From contig UCGV01000036.1 of NCBI GenBank assembly GCA_900471925.1, positions 1 to 64,000 on the forward strand: DNA of 64,000 nt, written 5' to 3'. Shown piece by piece: positions 8,915 to 17,776 of this stretch. Positions within the stretch are counted from its first letter, which is position 1. Each line of letters begins with the position of its first letter. The stretch comes from Hyphomicrobiales bacterium. GTDB lineage: Bacteria > Pseudomonadota > Alphaproteobacteria > Rhizobiales > Rhizobiaceae. A program made the translations under genes and the position numbers. The notes under the pieces are model-generated. The model made no database searches, was not told the DNA's origin, and was given only the letters and a program-made list of their open reading frames with translations.

Positions 8915-10078
8915 TTATCGCGTCTTTGCAGCGCCGCCATTCTGGCGCTTGTAGGAAGCAAGGATCGATTCTTGCGTCAGCCCGTCATTGCGCACCATGA
9001 CGGCATCGAAAGCGAGCGGCACGTTCACCGTCGTCACGTCTTCCTGATAGTTCATGGCAAGCGACGTGCCCTTCGACCAGCCGTTCGGACGCTCATAGGG
9101 AATAGGCCCGATATCGGGCAGAACCACCATCTGCTCCATGGCCGGCGCGGCATTATAGGCCGGCGGCGGCGTCAGGAAATGACCGCCGGCCGGGGCCTGC
9201 GTCGGCACGGGGGCCAATTGCGGAGCCGGAGCCGGATTATAGCGGGCGTTCTGCGTGGAGCCCGGATATTTGGCGCTCGGCGAGTTGCCGGCATAGGCGA
9301 CCGACGAGTACGGCACGGGAACGTTGGCAGGCGACGGATTGGAATAGTCACCGAGGCTCTGCAGCTGATCGCCGGTGATCCTCTTGCTGTTGGAGGCGAC
9401 CATGACGCCGGTCGCAATCTGCCCGCCGCCCGGATAGACGCCCGGGATACGGCTGCCCTTCGGCACGTAGGAGGCCATCAGATAGGGCATGTCGTGCCCG
9501 TCGAGCGGCGCCCTGCCGACATATTGTACGCGAACATTGCCGGTGCCGCTGTGCTGCAGGTCGAGCATGGAGGCCGTTTTGTTCGAAAGGTCGATGATGC
9601 GCCCTTCGTGGTAAGGCCCGCGGTCGTTGACGCGCACGATGACGGAAGATCCGGTTTCGACATTGGTCACGCGCGCATAGCTCGGCAGCGGAAATGTCGG
9701 ATGAGCGGCAGAAAGGTGCATCTGGTCGTAGACTTCGCCATTCGCGGTCAGGCGGCCGTGAAAGGCCGAGCCGTACCAGGAGGCGATGCCGACCTTGTTA
9801 TAGGAATAGTCTTCCTTGGGGTAATACATCTTCCCCTTCACCACATAGGGATCACCCACCATGTAGCGGCCGCCGCCCTTCGGGATGTTGTCGCCATTGG
9901 CGACGCGCGGGCTGGCTTTCACGCCATATTCGCTTTCGGAGAAATATTCCTTGCCGTGGGATTTTTTCTTGGGAACCGCTTGCGTCGTGCCGCAGGCCGC
10001 CACCGTTGCGCACATGGCCGATATCGCCAGCCACCGTGCCGTCGTTGCGAAAGACGCCGCCCCGTAATTCAGTTTCAT
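8915..10078 (-). CDS. rlpA: RlpA-like septal lipoprotein (double-psi beta-barrel)
   Basis: A 387-residue lipoprotein of the RlpA family, lytic transglycosylases or structural proteins of the septal cell wall. The signal peptide ends in a lipobox VAAC-GTT at about residue 21. The double-psi beta-barrel follows (GIASWYGSAFHGRLTANGE ... VIVRVNDRGPYHEGRIIDLS) and includes the family Asp and His. The C-terminal 180 residues are Pro/Ala/Gly rich with no recognised SPOR domain. The ATG at 10078 is favoured over an upstream in-frame start because it gives a proper lipoprotein signal. It heads the leftward envelope and replication block. Confidence 0.9.
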   Translation of the reverse strand: MKLNYGAASFATTARWLAISAMCATVAACGTTQAVPKKKSHGKEYFSESEYGVKASPRVANGDNIPKGGGRYMVGDPYVVKGKMYYPKEDYSYNKVGIASWYGSAFHGRLTANGEVYDQMHLSAAHPTFPLPSYARVTNVETGSSVIVRVNDRGPYHEGRIIDLSNKTASMLDLQHSGTGNVRVQYVGRAPLDGHDMPYLMASYVPKGSRIPGVYPGGGQIATGVMVASNSKRITGDQLQSLGDYSNPSPANVPVPYSSVAYAGNSPSAKYPGSTQNARYNPAPAPQLAPVPTQAPAGGHFLTPPPAYNAAPAMEQMVVLPDIGPIPYERPNGWSKGTSLAMNYQEDVTTVNVPLAFDAVMVRNDGLTQESILASYKRQNGGAAKTR

Positions 10079-10506
10079 ATGCCCCACGCCGCCAAAGACT
10101 AATATGGTTAAGGAACCCACTCTTCATCGAGTTGAAGTTGCCTTATGCCGTGCTTGCCTAATGAGACTTTAATCTTGCGGATATCGTGGCAAATTTGCGA
10201 ACAATATCGAGGCGATAGACCGAATAATAACAATCATGGTTAATACTTGGTTTATTTCTACCTGTTCGGGAATGGAATAGCAGCCGCGTGTACAAATATT
10301 ACGCGGTTCCGCTTCGTAACAGCCTATCGCCTATGCCTTCGCGCGACTGCGCCGCAAGGAGACATCTCGTTTTTCTTTTATAAATAGTTGAATCAATTGT
10401 GTAACCTGCCGTTAAGGATGCGGCACCGATGATGCGGCGTCGCGAGATGCATGAAGCATTGCGTTGGGAGGAATGTCCGGCCTCAGTTTCAGTTTCCAGG
10501 CGTCGA
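10079..10506. other. 428-bp divergent intergenic region
   Basis: No gene is visible here. The stretch is A+T richer than its surroundings, with runs such as GTTTATTTCT near 10250 and TTTTTCTTTTATAAATAG near 10370. It must hold the promoters for leftward rlpA and rightward flagellin. A near-match to the CtrA pattern, TTAATACTTGGTTTA, lies at 10240-10254, but its second half-site departs from TTAA. Confidence 0.6.
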
Positions 10507-11487
10507 ATGACTTCGATCAATACCAATATATCGGCGATATCGGCTCTACAGAGCTTGAGATCCGTCAATGCTGGCCTTCAGGCGACGCAAAGACATGTTT
10601 CGACAGGCTTTCGCGTCGAAAAGGCGTCGAACAATGCTGCCTACTGGTCTGTCGCAACCACGATGCGCTCCGATAACAAGGCGATTTCGGCGGTTCAGGA
10701 TGCGCTCGGCATGAGCGCCGCCGTGATCGATACTGCCTATACGGCAGCCTCCTCCTCCATCAATGTCATGTCGGAAATCAAATCGAAACTCGTGACCGCA
10801 CATGAAACAGGCGCCGACAAAACGAAGATCGACGAAGAACTGACGCAGCTCAAGCAACAGCTGCGATCGACGATCGAGGCAGCTTCATTCAATGGTCAGA
10901 ACTGGATGGTCTGGGATTCGAATGATGATTCCGCCGACAAGCAGGTCGTCGGCTCCTTCGTTCGCGACGGCAATGGCGGCGTCCAGCTTTCCATGATGAC
11001 CTACGCCATCAATACGCCGTTGCCGCTGACGGATACGAATGTCCAGTATTTCGTCGATAACGGCGGCTCCGGCGAATACGGCATTCTCTCGAGCGGCGCC
11101 TTCGCATCTCAGGCGGGCTCGGCCAAGAACTATATTCTGCTGAAGGGGGCGACGGTGCCGCCCTCCTCCGTTGAGATCACCCTCGACAAGTCCACGACGA
11201 CGGCCGAACTCGAAGACATGCTCAAGACCGTGGAAAGCATGACCAAGCAGATGGTCACCGTCGGTGCCACGCTCGGCGCGCTCAGCAAGCGTGTCGATAT
11301 GCAGGCATCATTCGCCAGGGATCTGAGCGATTCCATCGATAGCGGCATCGGCCGCCTCGTCGATGCCAACATGGAGGAGGAATCCTCCCGCCTCAGTGCC
11401 ACCCAGACCCAGCAGCAGCTTGCCATCCAGTCGCTGTCGATCGCCAACAGCGCGCCGCGCAATATCCTCAATCTCTTCCAGGGCTGA
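10507..11487 (+). CDS. flagellin, rhizobial type
   Basis: A 326-residue flagellin forming part of the flagellar filament. The N-terminal D0/D1 segment starts MTSINTNISAISALQSL and contains the rhizobial ASNNAAYWSVATTMRSDN block. The C-terminal D1/D0 segment reads GIGRLVDANMEEESSRL and ends SIANSAPRNILNLFQG. The central variable domain, about residues 140-230, is short. Length is close to that of common rhizobial flagellins (about 320-395). I use the ATG at 10507 because the first residues match the export-critical N-terminus. No other flagellar gene adjoins it, so it is an orphan copy like rhizobial accessory flagellins outside the main cluster. Confidence 0.95.
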   Translation: MTSINTNISAISALQSLRSVNAGLQATQRHVSTGFRVEKASNNAAYWSVATTMRSDNKAISAVQDALGMSAAVIDTAYTAASSSINVMSEIKSKLVTAHETGADKTKIDEELTQLKQQLRSTIEAASFNGQNWMVWDSNDDSADKQVVGSFVRDGNGGVQLSMMTYAINTPLPLTDTNVQYFVDNGGSGEYGILSSGAFASQAGSAKNYILLKGATVPPSSVEITLDKSTTTAELEDMLKTVESMTKQMVTVGATLGALSKRVDMQASFARDLSDSIDSGIGRLVDANMEEESSRLSATQTQQQLAIQSLSIANSAPRNILNLFQG

Positions 11488-11679
11488 TTGGTCGTTCGAG
11501 GCTCGATGCCGGCCACAACGCTCCGCAGCTATTGCAGTTTATCGACCCGATATGCTGCAGCACGTTGACGCTGAAACCCGAACCGCTATAAAGCCTGCCG
11601 AACCGTGATTTGGTTTGCTGCGGAGCCATCCTCGTGCGAGGGAAGCTTTTCCGGCGGAGACAAACCAGATCCATTGGAT

Positions 11680-11769
11680 GGAAGAGTGTCCGAGTGGTTT
11701 AAGGAACCGGTCTTGAAAACCGGCGTGCGGGAAACCGTACCGTGGGTTCGAATCCCACCTCTTCCGCCA
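11680..11769 (+). tRNA. tRNA-Ser (anticodon UGA)
   Basis: A complete class II tRNA. The acceptor stem GGAAGAG pairs with CTCTTCC, the anticodon stem CCGGT/ACCGG carries loop CTTGAAA with TGA at 11714-11716, and there is a long variable arm and a TPsiC loop GGTTCGAATCC. A CCA end is encoded (11767-11769). It reads UCA and related serine codons. It lies between the first orphan flagellin and an FAD oxidoreductase. Confidence 0.97.
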
Positions 11770-12247
11770 CAAAATCAATCTAAGAAACTGATTTAATTGA
11801 CAGATTGTCAACGTCGCTACTGCCAATCCCAGCAGCTATCCGCATTTGAAGATACGGGTCTCCTGGCGCGTTGGCCGGGTAAGCGCCTAGCCCTTTTGGA
11901 TGAATTGCGAATCGATGGCGACGCGACGAAAGTAGAGGCGCGGCGGTAGTAGGATTGCTAGGACCGAACCCGATGCGGGGGGCTTGCCGAGTACCGAGTG
12001 GGAGCCCTTCATTCCGATCGAAGGCCTTCCCCGATCTTCTCCTCAAACTTCACTGCGCCTTTTCTTCACGCACATACATCGCATCGACCGATTATCGCCA
12101 ATCGCAGCATTTTCTACGTCCAAAGATTGCCGGTCCTCACGACAATGCATGAGGTCCTCGGCTCCCAAATCCTGTTTTACCGCCCCGCCATTTCTGGGAT
12201 AGCATCTGTCCTGAGATAACGGGCGGCTGCACATCAGGGGGTATTGC
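11770..12247. other. 478-bp region downstream of tRNA-Ser without a supported gene
   Basis: No coding frame with rhizobial codon usage or a ribosome-binding site was found on either strand. A perfect inverted repeat, TTGACA-GAT-TGTCAA, lies at 11797-11811 just past the tRNA. The last 60 bases hold the promoter and the AGGGGG ribosome-binding site of the GTG-started oxidoreductase. A decayed insertion next to the tRNA is possible but unproven. Confidence 0.5.
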
Positions 12248-13360
12248 GTGGCAGATGTACTGGACCTCGACTGCGTGATTGTCGGCGGTGGGGTTGTGGG
12301 GCTTGCGGTGGCGCGTCAGCTCGCCATGTCTGGCCGCGACGTGGTTCTTCTCGAAGCCGAACCGATCACCGGCAGCATTACGTCGGCGCGCAACAGCGAG
12401 GTCATCCATGCTGGGCTCTATTATGCCACCGGCAGCCTCAAGGCGGAGCTTTCCGTTGCCGGTAAACACAAGCTCTACGAATATTGCCGGGAGCGGAACG
12501 TGCCCCACCGACCCTGCGGCAAGCTCGTGGTTGCCTCGAGCAAGGAAGAGGTCGCCTATCTCGAAAAGCTGTCGCGTCAGGCAGCCGCAAATGGGGTCGA
12601 GGACTGCTATCTCATCGATGCCGCCGAGCTTGCCCGCAGGCAGCCGCAGATCAAGGGCTTTGCCGCACTTGTCTCGCCATCAACCGGCATCATCGACAGT
12701 CACGGCCTCATGCAGGCCTACATCACCGACATTGAGGCCAATGGCGGAGCCATAGTCTGCAATTCCCCCGTCACGGCAGGCGAATTGACGGCCGACAAGG
12801 TACGCCTCTCTGTCGGCGGACGTGATCCGGTCGAGATCGAAGCCCGCCTCGTCGTGAATGCCGCCGGCCTTAATGCCTGGGCGATGTCGGAAAGGCTGCT
12901 TGGCCTTGATGCCGCGACCATCCCGCCCCGCTATTACGCCAAGGGATGTTATTTCGCGCTTTCAGGCCGTGCGCCCGCAACGCAGTTGATCTATCCGGTC
13001 CCGGAGCCCGGCGGCCTCGGCGTGCATCTGACGCTCGACCTTGCCGGCCAGGCCCGCTTCGGTCCAGATGTCGAATGGATCGACACGATTGATTACGATG
13101 TCGATCCGGCGCGGGCGGATAAATTCTATTCCGCAATCCGTCGCTATTGGCCTGATCTTGCCGATGGCGCCCTGCAGCCTGCCTATTCAGGCGTTCGCCC
13201 CAAGGTCGCCGGACCGGCTGCCGGTGGTGGCGGCGATTTCGTGATCCAGGGACCGGAAGCAACCCGGCACCCCGCTTATGCCGCTCTCTATGGCATTGAA
13301 AGCCCCGGCCTGACCGCCTCGCTGGCGATCGCCCAGCAAGTGGCGCGACTTACACTATAG
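12248..13360 (+). CDS. FAD-dependent oxidoreductase, L-2-hydroxyglutarate oxidase-like
   Basis: A 370-residue DAO-family flavoprotein. The N-terminal dinucleotide-binding fold reads CVIVGGGVVGLAVARQL, with the acidic strand end LLEAEP. The segment SARNSEVIHAGLYYATGSLKA is the hallmark of the L-2-hydroxyglutarate oxidase/dehydrogenase group, where the NSxVIHxG region contacts flavin and substrate. The C-terminal AYSGVRPKVAG closes the FAD site. It probably oxidises L-2-hydroxyglutarate or a similar 2-hydroxyacid to the keto acid. The GTG start has AGGGGG upstream at good spacing. It converges with an EamA transporter gene 22 bp away. Confidence 0.85.
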   Translation: MADVLDLDCVIVGGGVVGLAVARQLAMSGRDVVLLEAEPITGSITSARNSEVIHAGLYYATGSLKAELSVAGKHKLYEYCRERNVPHRPCGKLVVASSKEEVAYLEKLSRQAAANGVEDCYLIDAAELARRQPQIKGFAALVSPSTGIIDSHGLMQAYITDIEANGGAIVCNSPVTAGELTADKVRLSVGGRDPVEIEARLVVNAAGLNAWAMSERLLGLDAATIPPRYYAKGCYFALSGRAPATQLIYPVPEPGGLGVHLTLDLAGQARFGPDVEWIDTIDYDVDPARADKFYSAIRRYWPDLADGALQPAYSGVRPKVAGPAAGGGGDFVIQGPEATRHPAYAALYGIESPGLTASLAIAQQVARLTL

Positions 13361-13382
13361 GCGCTCGTCGCATCGGTGCGGG

Positions 13383-14282
13383 TCAAAACGCCGCATGCTT
13401 CTTTCGGGCTATCTCTCCATGGCGCTCCCAGGCGATCAGCACCAGGCTGGACGCAACGATGATCAATGCGCCGACGAAGACATTCATCGCCGGGATTTCC
13501 GCCCAGATGAGATAACCGTAGAGGAAAGCCCAGATGAGCCCGCTATATTCCACGGGCGCCAGTGCCGAAGCCGGCGCATATCGGAACCCTTCGTAGAGAA
13601 GGAACTGCCCGAGGGTCGCGATTAAACCAAGGCCGATCATCAGGGTCCAGCCTATGGCATCGGGCGTTTTCCAAATCCAGGGGAAGGATACCGCACAAGC
13701 AATGCCGAACAGCAGGCTTGTCGCAAACATTTGTGTCAGCGTGGTCTCGCTGCGGCTGACGAGCCGAATGAGGATCGTGCTCCAGGCCCAGCAGAAGCCG
13801 GCGATGAGGCACATGGCGGCCGGCACGAGATTGGGCGAATGCGTGGGATTTGCCGCAATGGCCACACCGATGAAGCCGCCGATACAGGCAATCCAGCGTC
13901 CTGGGCCGATCGCTTCCCTCAGAACCAGGATCGACAGGAACATGACGATGATCGGCGCTGAAAAATAGAGCGTGGTGAGTTCGGCAAGTCCGAGAGAGCG
14001 GGCGGCGTTGTAGAACAGAAGCCAGGCGACAAACATCAGCGCTGCGCGCAGCACGACCGTTTTTCTATATGGGCTCTTGAAGATCGACGGATGCCGCCGG
14101 TAGCGCACGAGGACGCCGGTGATGACCACGATCACCAGGCTGCGCATGAACAGGATTTCCGGAACCTCGTATTCAGCCACCAGCCATTTGACCAGGGCGT
14201 CCTGCATGGCAAAGCAGGCGTAACCGGCGCAGGCAAGCGCGATGCCTGTCAACGGCCGTGCTTCTGCGTTTTCGGATTTCAT
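13383..14282 (-). CDS. EamA/DMT superfamily transporter
   Basis: A 299-residue inner-membrane protein with ten predicted hydrophobic helices in two EamA repeats. The first contains GYACFAMQDALVKWLV; the second ends in SALAPVEYSGLIWAFLYGYLIW, a typical EamA C-terminal segment. Members export or import metabolites such as amino acids; the substrate here is unknown. The ATG at 14282 has GAGG 6 nt upstream and was preferred over an upstream in-frame start. The gene runs leftward between an oxidoreductase and the long flagellin. Confidence 0.88.
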   Translation of the reverse strand: MKSENAEARPLTGIALACAGYACFAMQDALVKWLVAEYEVPEILFMRSLVIVVITGVLVRYRRHPSIFKSPYRKTVVLRAALMFVAWLLFYNAARSLGLAELTTLYFSAPIIVMFLSILVLREAIGPGRWIACIGGFIGVAIAANPTHSPNLVPAAMCLIAGFCWAWSTILIRLVSRSETTLTQMFATSLLFGIACAVSFPWIWKTPDAIGWTLMIGLGLIATLGQFLLYEGFRYAPASALAPVEYSGLIWAFLYGYLIWAEIPAMNVFVGALIIVASSLVLIAWERHGEIARKKHAAF

Positions 14283-14453
14283 GCAAACCTCGCCACATCT
14301 CACTCTGCGAGAGGGCTCTTCATCGTGAGTCTCGCCGCAGGGCGTCTCTTATCCGCTGGCAGCCGGCAAAGCTACTGCCATGGGTGAAAGCTTTCGGGGT
14401 GCGAGGTCGTGACGCACCGGCTTCAGGGAGCCTGCTGAAGGCCGTTTCGTGGC

Positions 14454-16139
14454 CTATTGGAAGAGCTTGAGCACGTTCTGTGGCGCGCTGTTGGCAATCC
14501 AGAGCGATTGAACGGCAAGCTGCTGCTGCGTCTGCAGGGCGGCCAGCCGCGAGGATTCCTCCTCCATATTGGCATCGACAAGCCGCCCGATGCCGCTTGC
14601 CACGGAATCCTGCAGCGAATTGACGAAATTGTCCTGCAGATTGAGCCGCTTGCTTATATCACCCAGATAGCTTGCGCCCTTGATGATCCCCTGCTCCATC
14701 AAGTTGACGCCGCCGATATAGTTCTGCAGGTCGTTGGCAGGGTTCGTGATGTCGATATCGGTAATATCGAAATTCGGCGCAAAGCCGATATTGTCGCTCG
14801 CGCCGAAGATACGGATAGACGAGCGCGTGGCGCCCTTGTCGGGATACATGCCCGGATCTGCTTTAAACACGACATTGTTGCCCGACGCCGAAACCAGCGT
14901 TCCGCTTCCTGCAAGAGCAGCGCCGAGCACGCGCGCATAGTCGCTGGCATTGTTGATCTTGCCGTCACTCGTTCCTAGAACGCTGTCCACCAGACTGCGA
15001 TCGATCTTCACATTCGTGGTGGCGGCACCGTTGATTTGCACGTTGAATGAAAAATTGACGTCGCGATGGACGAAGAAAGGGCCCGCAAATGCAAGCTGAG
15101 AGCTTGCCGTCGTTCCGTCCACGCGTGATGTCGGTGCACCGCTAAGGCCGTAGTTAAACCCGCCGGCGAGCGTGGATGAGACGTTCGAAATCACCATGCT
15201 TGATTCGCGGGACCCAGAAACTTCGCCGCTGGTCAGGATGAGCTCGGTCCCGGATCCGTCGATGGAACCTGGCGACCACCCCATATTGGCGACAGCCAGA
15301 CGAACGACCTTGGCGAGATCGGCGCCGCTATAGATCATCCCGTTGTTCGTTCCGAGCGCGACATCGACAGTGTTCTTGTCGATCGTCACTCTGCGTGTAT
15401 CCGTGCCATCGACCGTGAGATCGAAGGTAATGCTATCCGTTGGCGTGAATGCAACGGAGTTCGCATCCGGTAGGGTGTAGGGACTGACATACCCGTAGAC
15501 GCTGTAGCCGCGTTGTCCGTATCCGGTGAAGTCGGCATTCTGCAGCCCGCCAATGAGGCCAAGCGATTTCTCGTCAGCCTGCAGCAGCCCTCCCCCGCTC
15601 GCATTGAAGAGCACCAGCTGCGTGAGGTCGACATCGGTCGTGCCGACGCTGACACTGTTATCGGCGCCGCGAATGAAGGCCGAAACGATGTTCTTGGTAT
15701 ATTTGTTGAGCGTTGCAAGGCCGGGAATATCGGTGTTGAGCCAATTCTCCCCGGAGAAGGAGGTCGAGGCGGCAGTCGCGACAAGCCTGCCGCTCAACGC
15801 GCTGATTTCATCCTGGATCTTTGCTTTGTCGACACTCTTTTCGGTGGCGGCGATCAGCGCGGCTTTGATGTCGCCGACAATATCGATAACAGAGGCGAGC
15901 GCCGTGGAGGTCGTGTCCACCAGGGCCTCTCCGAGGCCGAGCGCGTCGGATACGGCAGAAAGCGCCCTGTTGTCCGAGCGCATCGTCGTCGCAACCGACC
16001 AGTAGGCCGCATTGTCGGATGCCTTCTCGATGCGCAGGCCGCTCGATACCTTATTCTGCGTCGCATAGAGATCCGCCGAGACAGACCGGAGGGTCTGCAG
16101 CGCTGCGAGGCTGGAATAATTTGTATTAATAGAAGACAT
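14454..16139 (-). CDS. long flagellin with duplicated central module
   Basis: A 561-residue flagellin, much longer than typical rhizobial flagellins. Residues 1-135 are conserved D0/D1 (MSSINTNYSSLAALQTLRSV ... AAYWSVATTMRSDNRALSAV). Residues 480-561 are the C-terminal D1/D0 (SGIGRLVDANMEEESSRL ... WIANSAPQNVLKLFQ). The extra length is central: segments at about 235-333 and 361-457 align with each other, for example TFDLTVDG/SFNVQING, VTIDKNTVDVALGT/VKIDRSLVDSVLGT and NGMIYSGADLAKV/DGKINNASDYARV. They resemble flagellin IN-type insert modules. The ATG is followed directly by the export-critical N-terminus. Like the flagellin at 10.5 kb, it is an orphan outside any flagellar cluster. Confidence 0.93.
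   Translation of the reverse strand: MSSINTNYSSLAALQTLRSVSADLYATQNKVSSGLRIEKASDNAAYWSVATTMRSDNRALSAVSDALGLGEALVDTTSTALASVIDIVGDIKAALIAATEKSVDKAKIQDEISALSGRLVATAASTSFSGENWLNTDIPGLATLNKYTKNIVSAFIRGADNSVSVGTTDVDLTQLVLFNASGGGLLQADEKSLGLIGGLQNADFTGYGQRGYSVYGYVSPYTLPDANSVAFTPTDSITFDLTVDGTDTRRVTIDKNTVDVALGTNNGMIYSGADLAKVVRLAVANMGWSPGSIDGSGTELILTSGEVSGSRESSMVISNVSSTLAGGFNYGLSGAPTSRVDGTTASSQLAFAGPFFVHRDVNFSFNVQINGAATTNVKIDRSLVDSVLGTSDGKINNASDYARVLGAALAGSGTLVSASGNNVVFKADPGMYPDKGATRSSIRIFGASDNIGFAPNFDITDIDITNPANDLQNYIGGVNLMEQGIIKGASYLGDISKRLNLQDNFVNSLQDSVASGIGRLVDANMEEESSRLAALQTQQQLAVQSLWIANSAPQNVLKLFQ
14769..15437 (-). repeat. two divergent copies of a ~100-residue module inside the flagellin
   Basis: Copy A spans 15141-15437 and copy B 14769-15059. 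They are recognisable at protein level only, sharing the order beta-rich TFD/SFN, VTID/VKID, ALGT/VLGT, then a helical AKVV/ARVL segment and a terminal GF-N-Y/F element. They sit in the surface-exposed variable region. Confidence 0.7.
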
Positions 16140-16922
16140 AAACGGCCTGAAATACGAAAAACAGCAGGGTCGATGAATCGATCTTCTTGAGATTTTGTTC
16201 ACTGTGAATTGACGCTAGGTTAGGTTAATCCTGCGTAAAAAGAGCCGTGAAAACTCGAATTGTTTTTAATTGCGACTGGCCCTTTATTGGGCTTTTATTG
16301 CCGGGACGCGCTTCAACCGGGCTGCAATCTTCCCGTGCTGTCTTTCGACGAAGATCTTGTAGAAAGATGTCGCCGGCACGTCCCGTTCGCTGGTCGCGAT
16401 CACTTGCCGATCATAGGTTTCCGTTGATCTTGGCCGAAGTGTTCTCACCGTCTTTCTCCGTGGCTTCGGGCGACTATCGGCTGAGCCGACGGTTGTGTGT
16501 CGGCCCCGCCCGAAGCCCGTTCGGCGATGGCGGTTCCAGGCTCGACAAGGAAAAGGGTTTCGATTTCGAAGCCCTGGCATCGGTTTTGCAGATCTGGCTT
16601 GAACTCGTCGGCACGAATTCCTGTCCGCCCTTGGCGAAGGGAGCGACAAAGTGTCGGCACAACATACGCAAAGTCGCTGGAGATGCTGACATTGCTGGAA
16701 ATGCGCCTGGACCGAAATTCGATTTCTCCGAAGCCAGAGGAACCATCGCCGACTATACTGAGCTGGCGGCGACGCCTGACCCCGGCGAGGAAATCTAAAT
16801 TCCCGGACGAAAAACCAGTTTCGGAAAAAATCTGGATTGATGAGGACCCGAGCGTCGATGCGCTACGACTTTCTGTGACGATATCGAGCAGTCCCTATCG
16901 AGGGTTGAGACAATCGGCTCCG
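16140..16922. other. 783-bp stretch without a convincing gene
   Basis: Open frames occur on both strands, but none has a ribosome-binding site plus recognisable protein. Translations are rich in Arg, Ser and Pro, as is usual for out-of-frame G+C-rich DNA. It probably contains the long flagellin's promoter near 16150-16250 and otherwise may be a decayed gene. I cannot identify the remnant. Confidence 0.5.
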
Positions 16923-17078
16923 TCAGGCGGCAACGGCGCTGTTCTTGCCTCTGCCAGTCTCGCGCTTGGCGGCGGCCTCTTTTGCCATCTTGATCAGATA
17001 GGCAAGGAAAGTATCGCCCTCTGCTTCGGCAAGATTGCAGGCGGCTTCCAGATGCTCGACGAGGTGCGAGTGACGCAT
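16923..17078 (-). CDS. small hypothetical protein, 51 residues
   Basis: A small frame with an excellent ribosome-binding site, GGAGGAG six nucleotides before the ATG. The product begins MRHSHLVEHLEAACNLAEAE, continues through a helical FLAYLIKMAKEAA segment and ends in a basic, Lys/Arg/Ala-rich tail. It has no signal peptide or membrane helix and is probably one or two amphipathic helices. Codon choice is ordinary for the genome. Small proteins of this style occur in rhizobia without known function. It stands alone between the non-coding stretch and a cluster of small membrane proteins. Confidence 0.65.
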   Translation of the reverse strand: MRHSHLVEHLEAACNLAEAEGDTFLAYLIKMAKEAAAKRETGRGKNSAVAA

Positions 17079-17213
17079 ATCAATCTCCTCCAGTTGGCGT
17101 TGAATGCATGATTGCTAATATGGGTTAATGATTTTCTAATTTCCGGACCGTTCAATATAAAATATTAGGCATATATAATTATTTGATGTGGCAATTTTAC
17201 TTAAAGGTTGTAC

Positions 17214-17228
17214 TTAACCAATCATTAA
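17214..17228. promoter_or_regulatory. CtrA-like box TTAA-N7-TTAA
   Basis: The sequence is TTAA-CCAATCA-TTAA. It matches the CtrA full-site spacing (TTAA-N7-TTAAC) except for the final base. It lies about 60 bp before the 38-residue membrane peptide gene, in an A+T-rich leader. Binding is inferred only from pattern. Confidence 0.4.
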
Positions 17229-17288
17229 TGAGGCATCTTGCCTGTATGGGGCGATGAACTATGTTTGCTCTCATACAGGGAGGATTTC

Positions 17289-17405
17289 ATGTTCACCAAG
17301 AGCTTGCTCATGCCGGTCGGCTTTGCCGTCCTGGCCTTTTCAGGATTGATGTTTCAGATCGGGGTGCACGCTCTTTCCACGCCGGTGACGCAGCTGATCC
17401 CCTGA
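17289..17405 (+). CDS. small membrane peptide, 38 residues
   Basis: A 38-residue frame starting MFTKSLLMPVGFAVLAFSGL and continuing through an amphipathic stretch to a Pro-ending C-terminus. One hydrophobic segment covers roughly residues 5-24, so it is likely a single-pass membrane peptide or a very short exported peptide. GGGAGG lies at ideal spacing before the ATG, which is the main evidence for translation. It precedes the GlsB/YeaQ-family gene on the same strand by about 80 bp and could share its transcript. Function unknown. Confidence 0.6.
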   Translation: MFTKSLLMPVGFAVLAFSGLMFQIGVHALSTPVTQLIP

Positions 17406-17487
17406 CGGCGCCGAACGGCTGCCGCAGCGGAACTTTTTTCGATTGTGCGCGTTCTATCTCACGTTTTTCCCAGGAGGGCAGATTGTC

Positions 17488-17742
17488 ATGGAAAACGAAG
17501 GTGTAGGTTGGATTGCGGCCATCATTATCGGCGGTTTCGCCGGATGGCTGGCGGAGAAATTCATGAACAGCAATATGGGCGTGTTCATGAATATCATTCT
17601 TGGTATCGTCGGCGCGATCGTTGCCAACTGGATCCTCGGTATCCTTCACATCCAGCCCCTGGCGGGCTGGCTTGGATACCTGGTCACCGGTTTTATCGGC
17701 GCATGTATCCTGATCGCAGTCGGGCGCCTCGTCCGCCGCTGA
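17488..17742 (+). CDS. GlsB/YeaQ/YmgE family stress-response membrane protein
   Basis: An 84-residue protein with three hydrophobic helices and the family pattern GWIAAIIIGGFAGWLAEKFM ... IILGIVGAIVANWIL ... GYLVTGFIGACILI, ending in basic VGRLVRR. The family was once named transglycosylase-associated and is induced by envelope or acid stress in other bacteria; its molecular role is not known. AGGAGGG stands before the ATG. A bidirectional terminator follows, shared with the convergent DUF883-like gene. Confidence 0.9.
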   Translation: MENEGVGWIAAIIIGGFAGWLAEKFMNSNMGVFMNIILGIVGAIVANWILGILHIQPLAGWLGYLVTGFIGACILIAVGRLVRR

Positions 17743-17776
17743 CCTGGCACACGAGAGACTGATCATAGGAAGTCGA

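Noticed and set aside
10240..10254. TTAATACTTGGTTTA as CtrA box before flagellin
   Set aside because: The second half-site is TTTA rather than TTAA, so evidence is weak.
16247..16798. 183-codon frame upstream of the small 51-residue gene
   Set aside because: No ribosome-binding site, atypical composition and overlapping frames on both strands; not supported as a gene.
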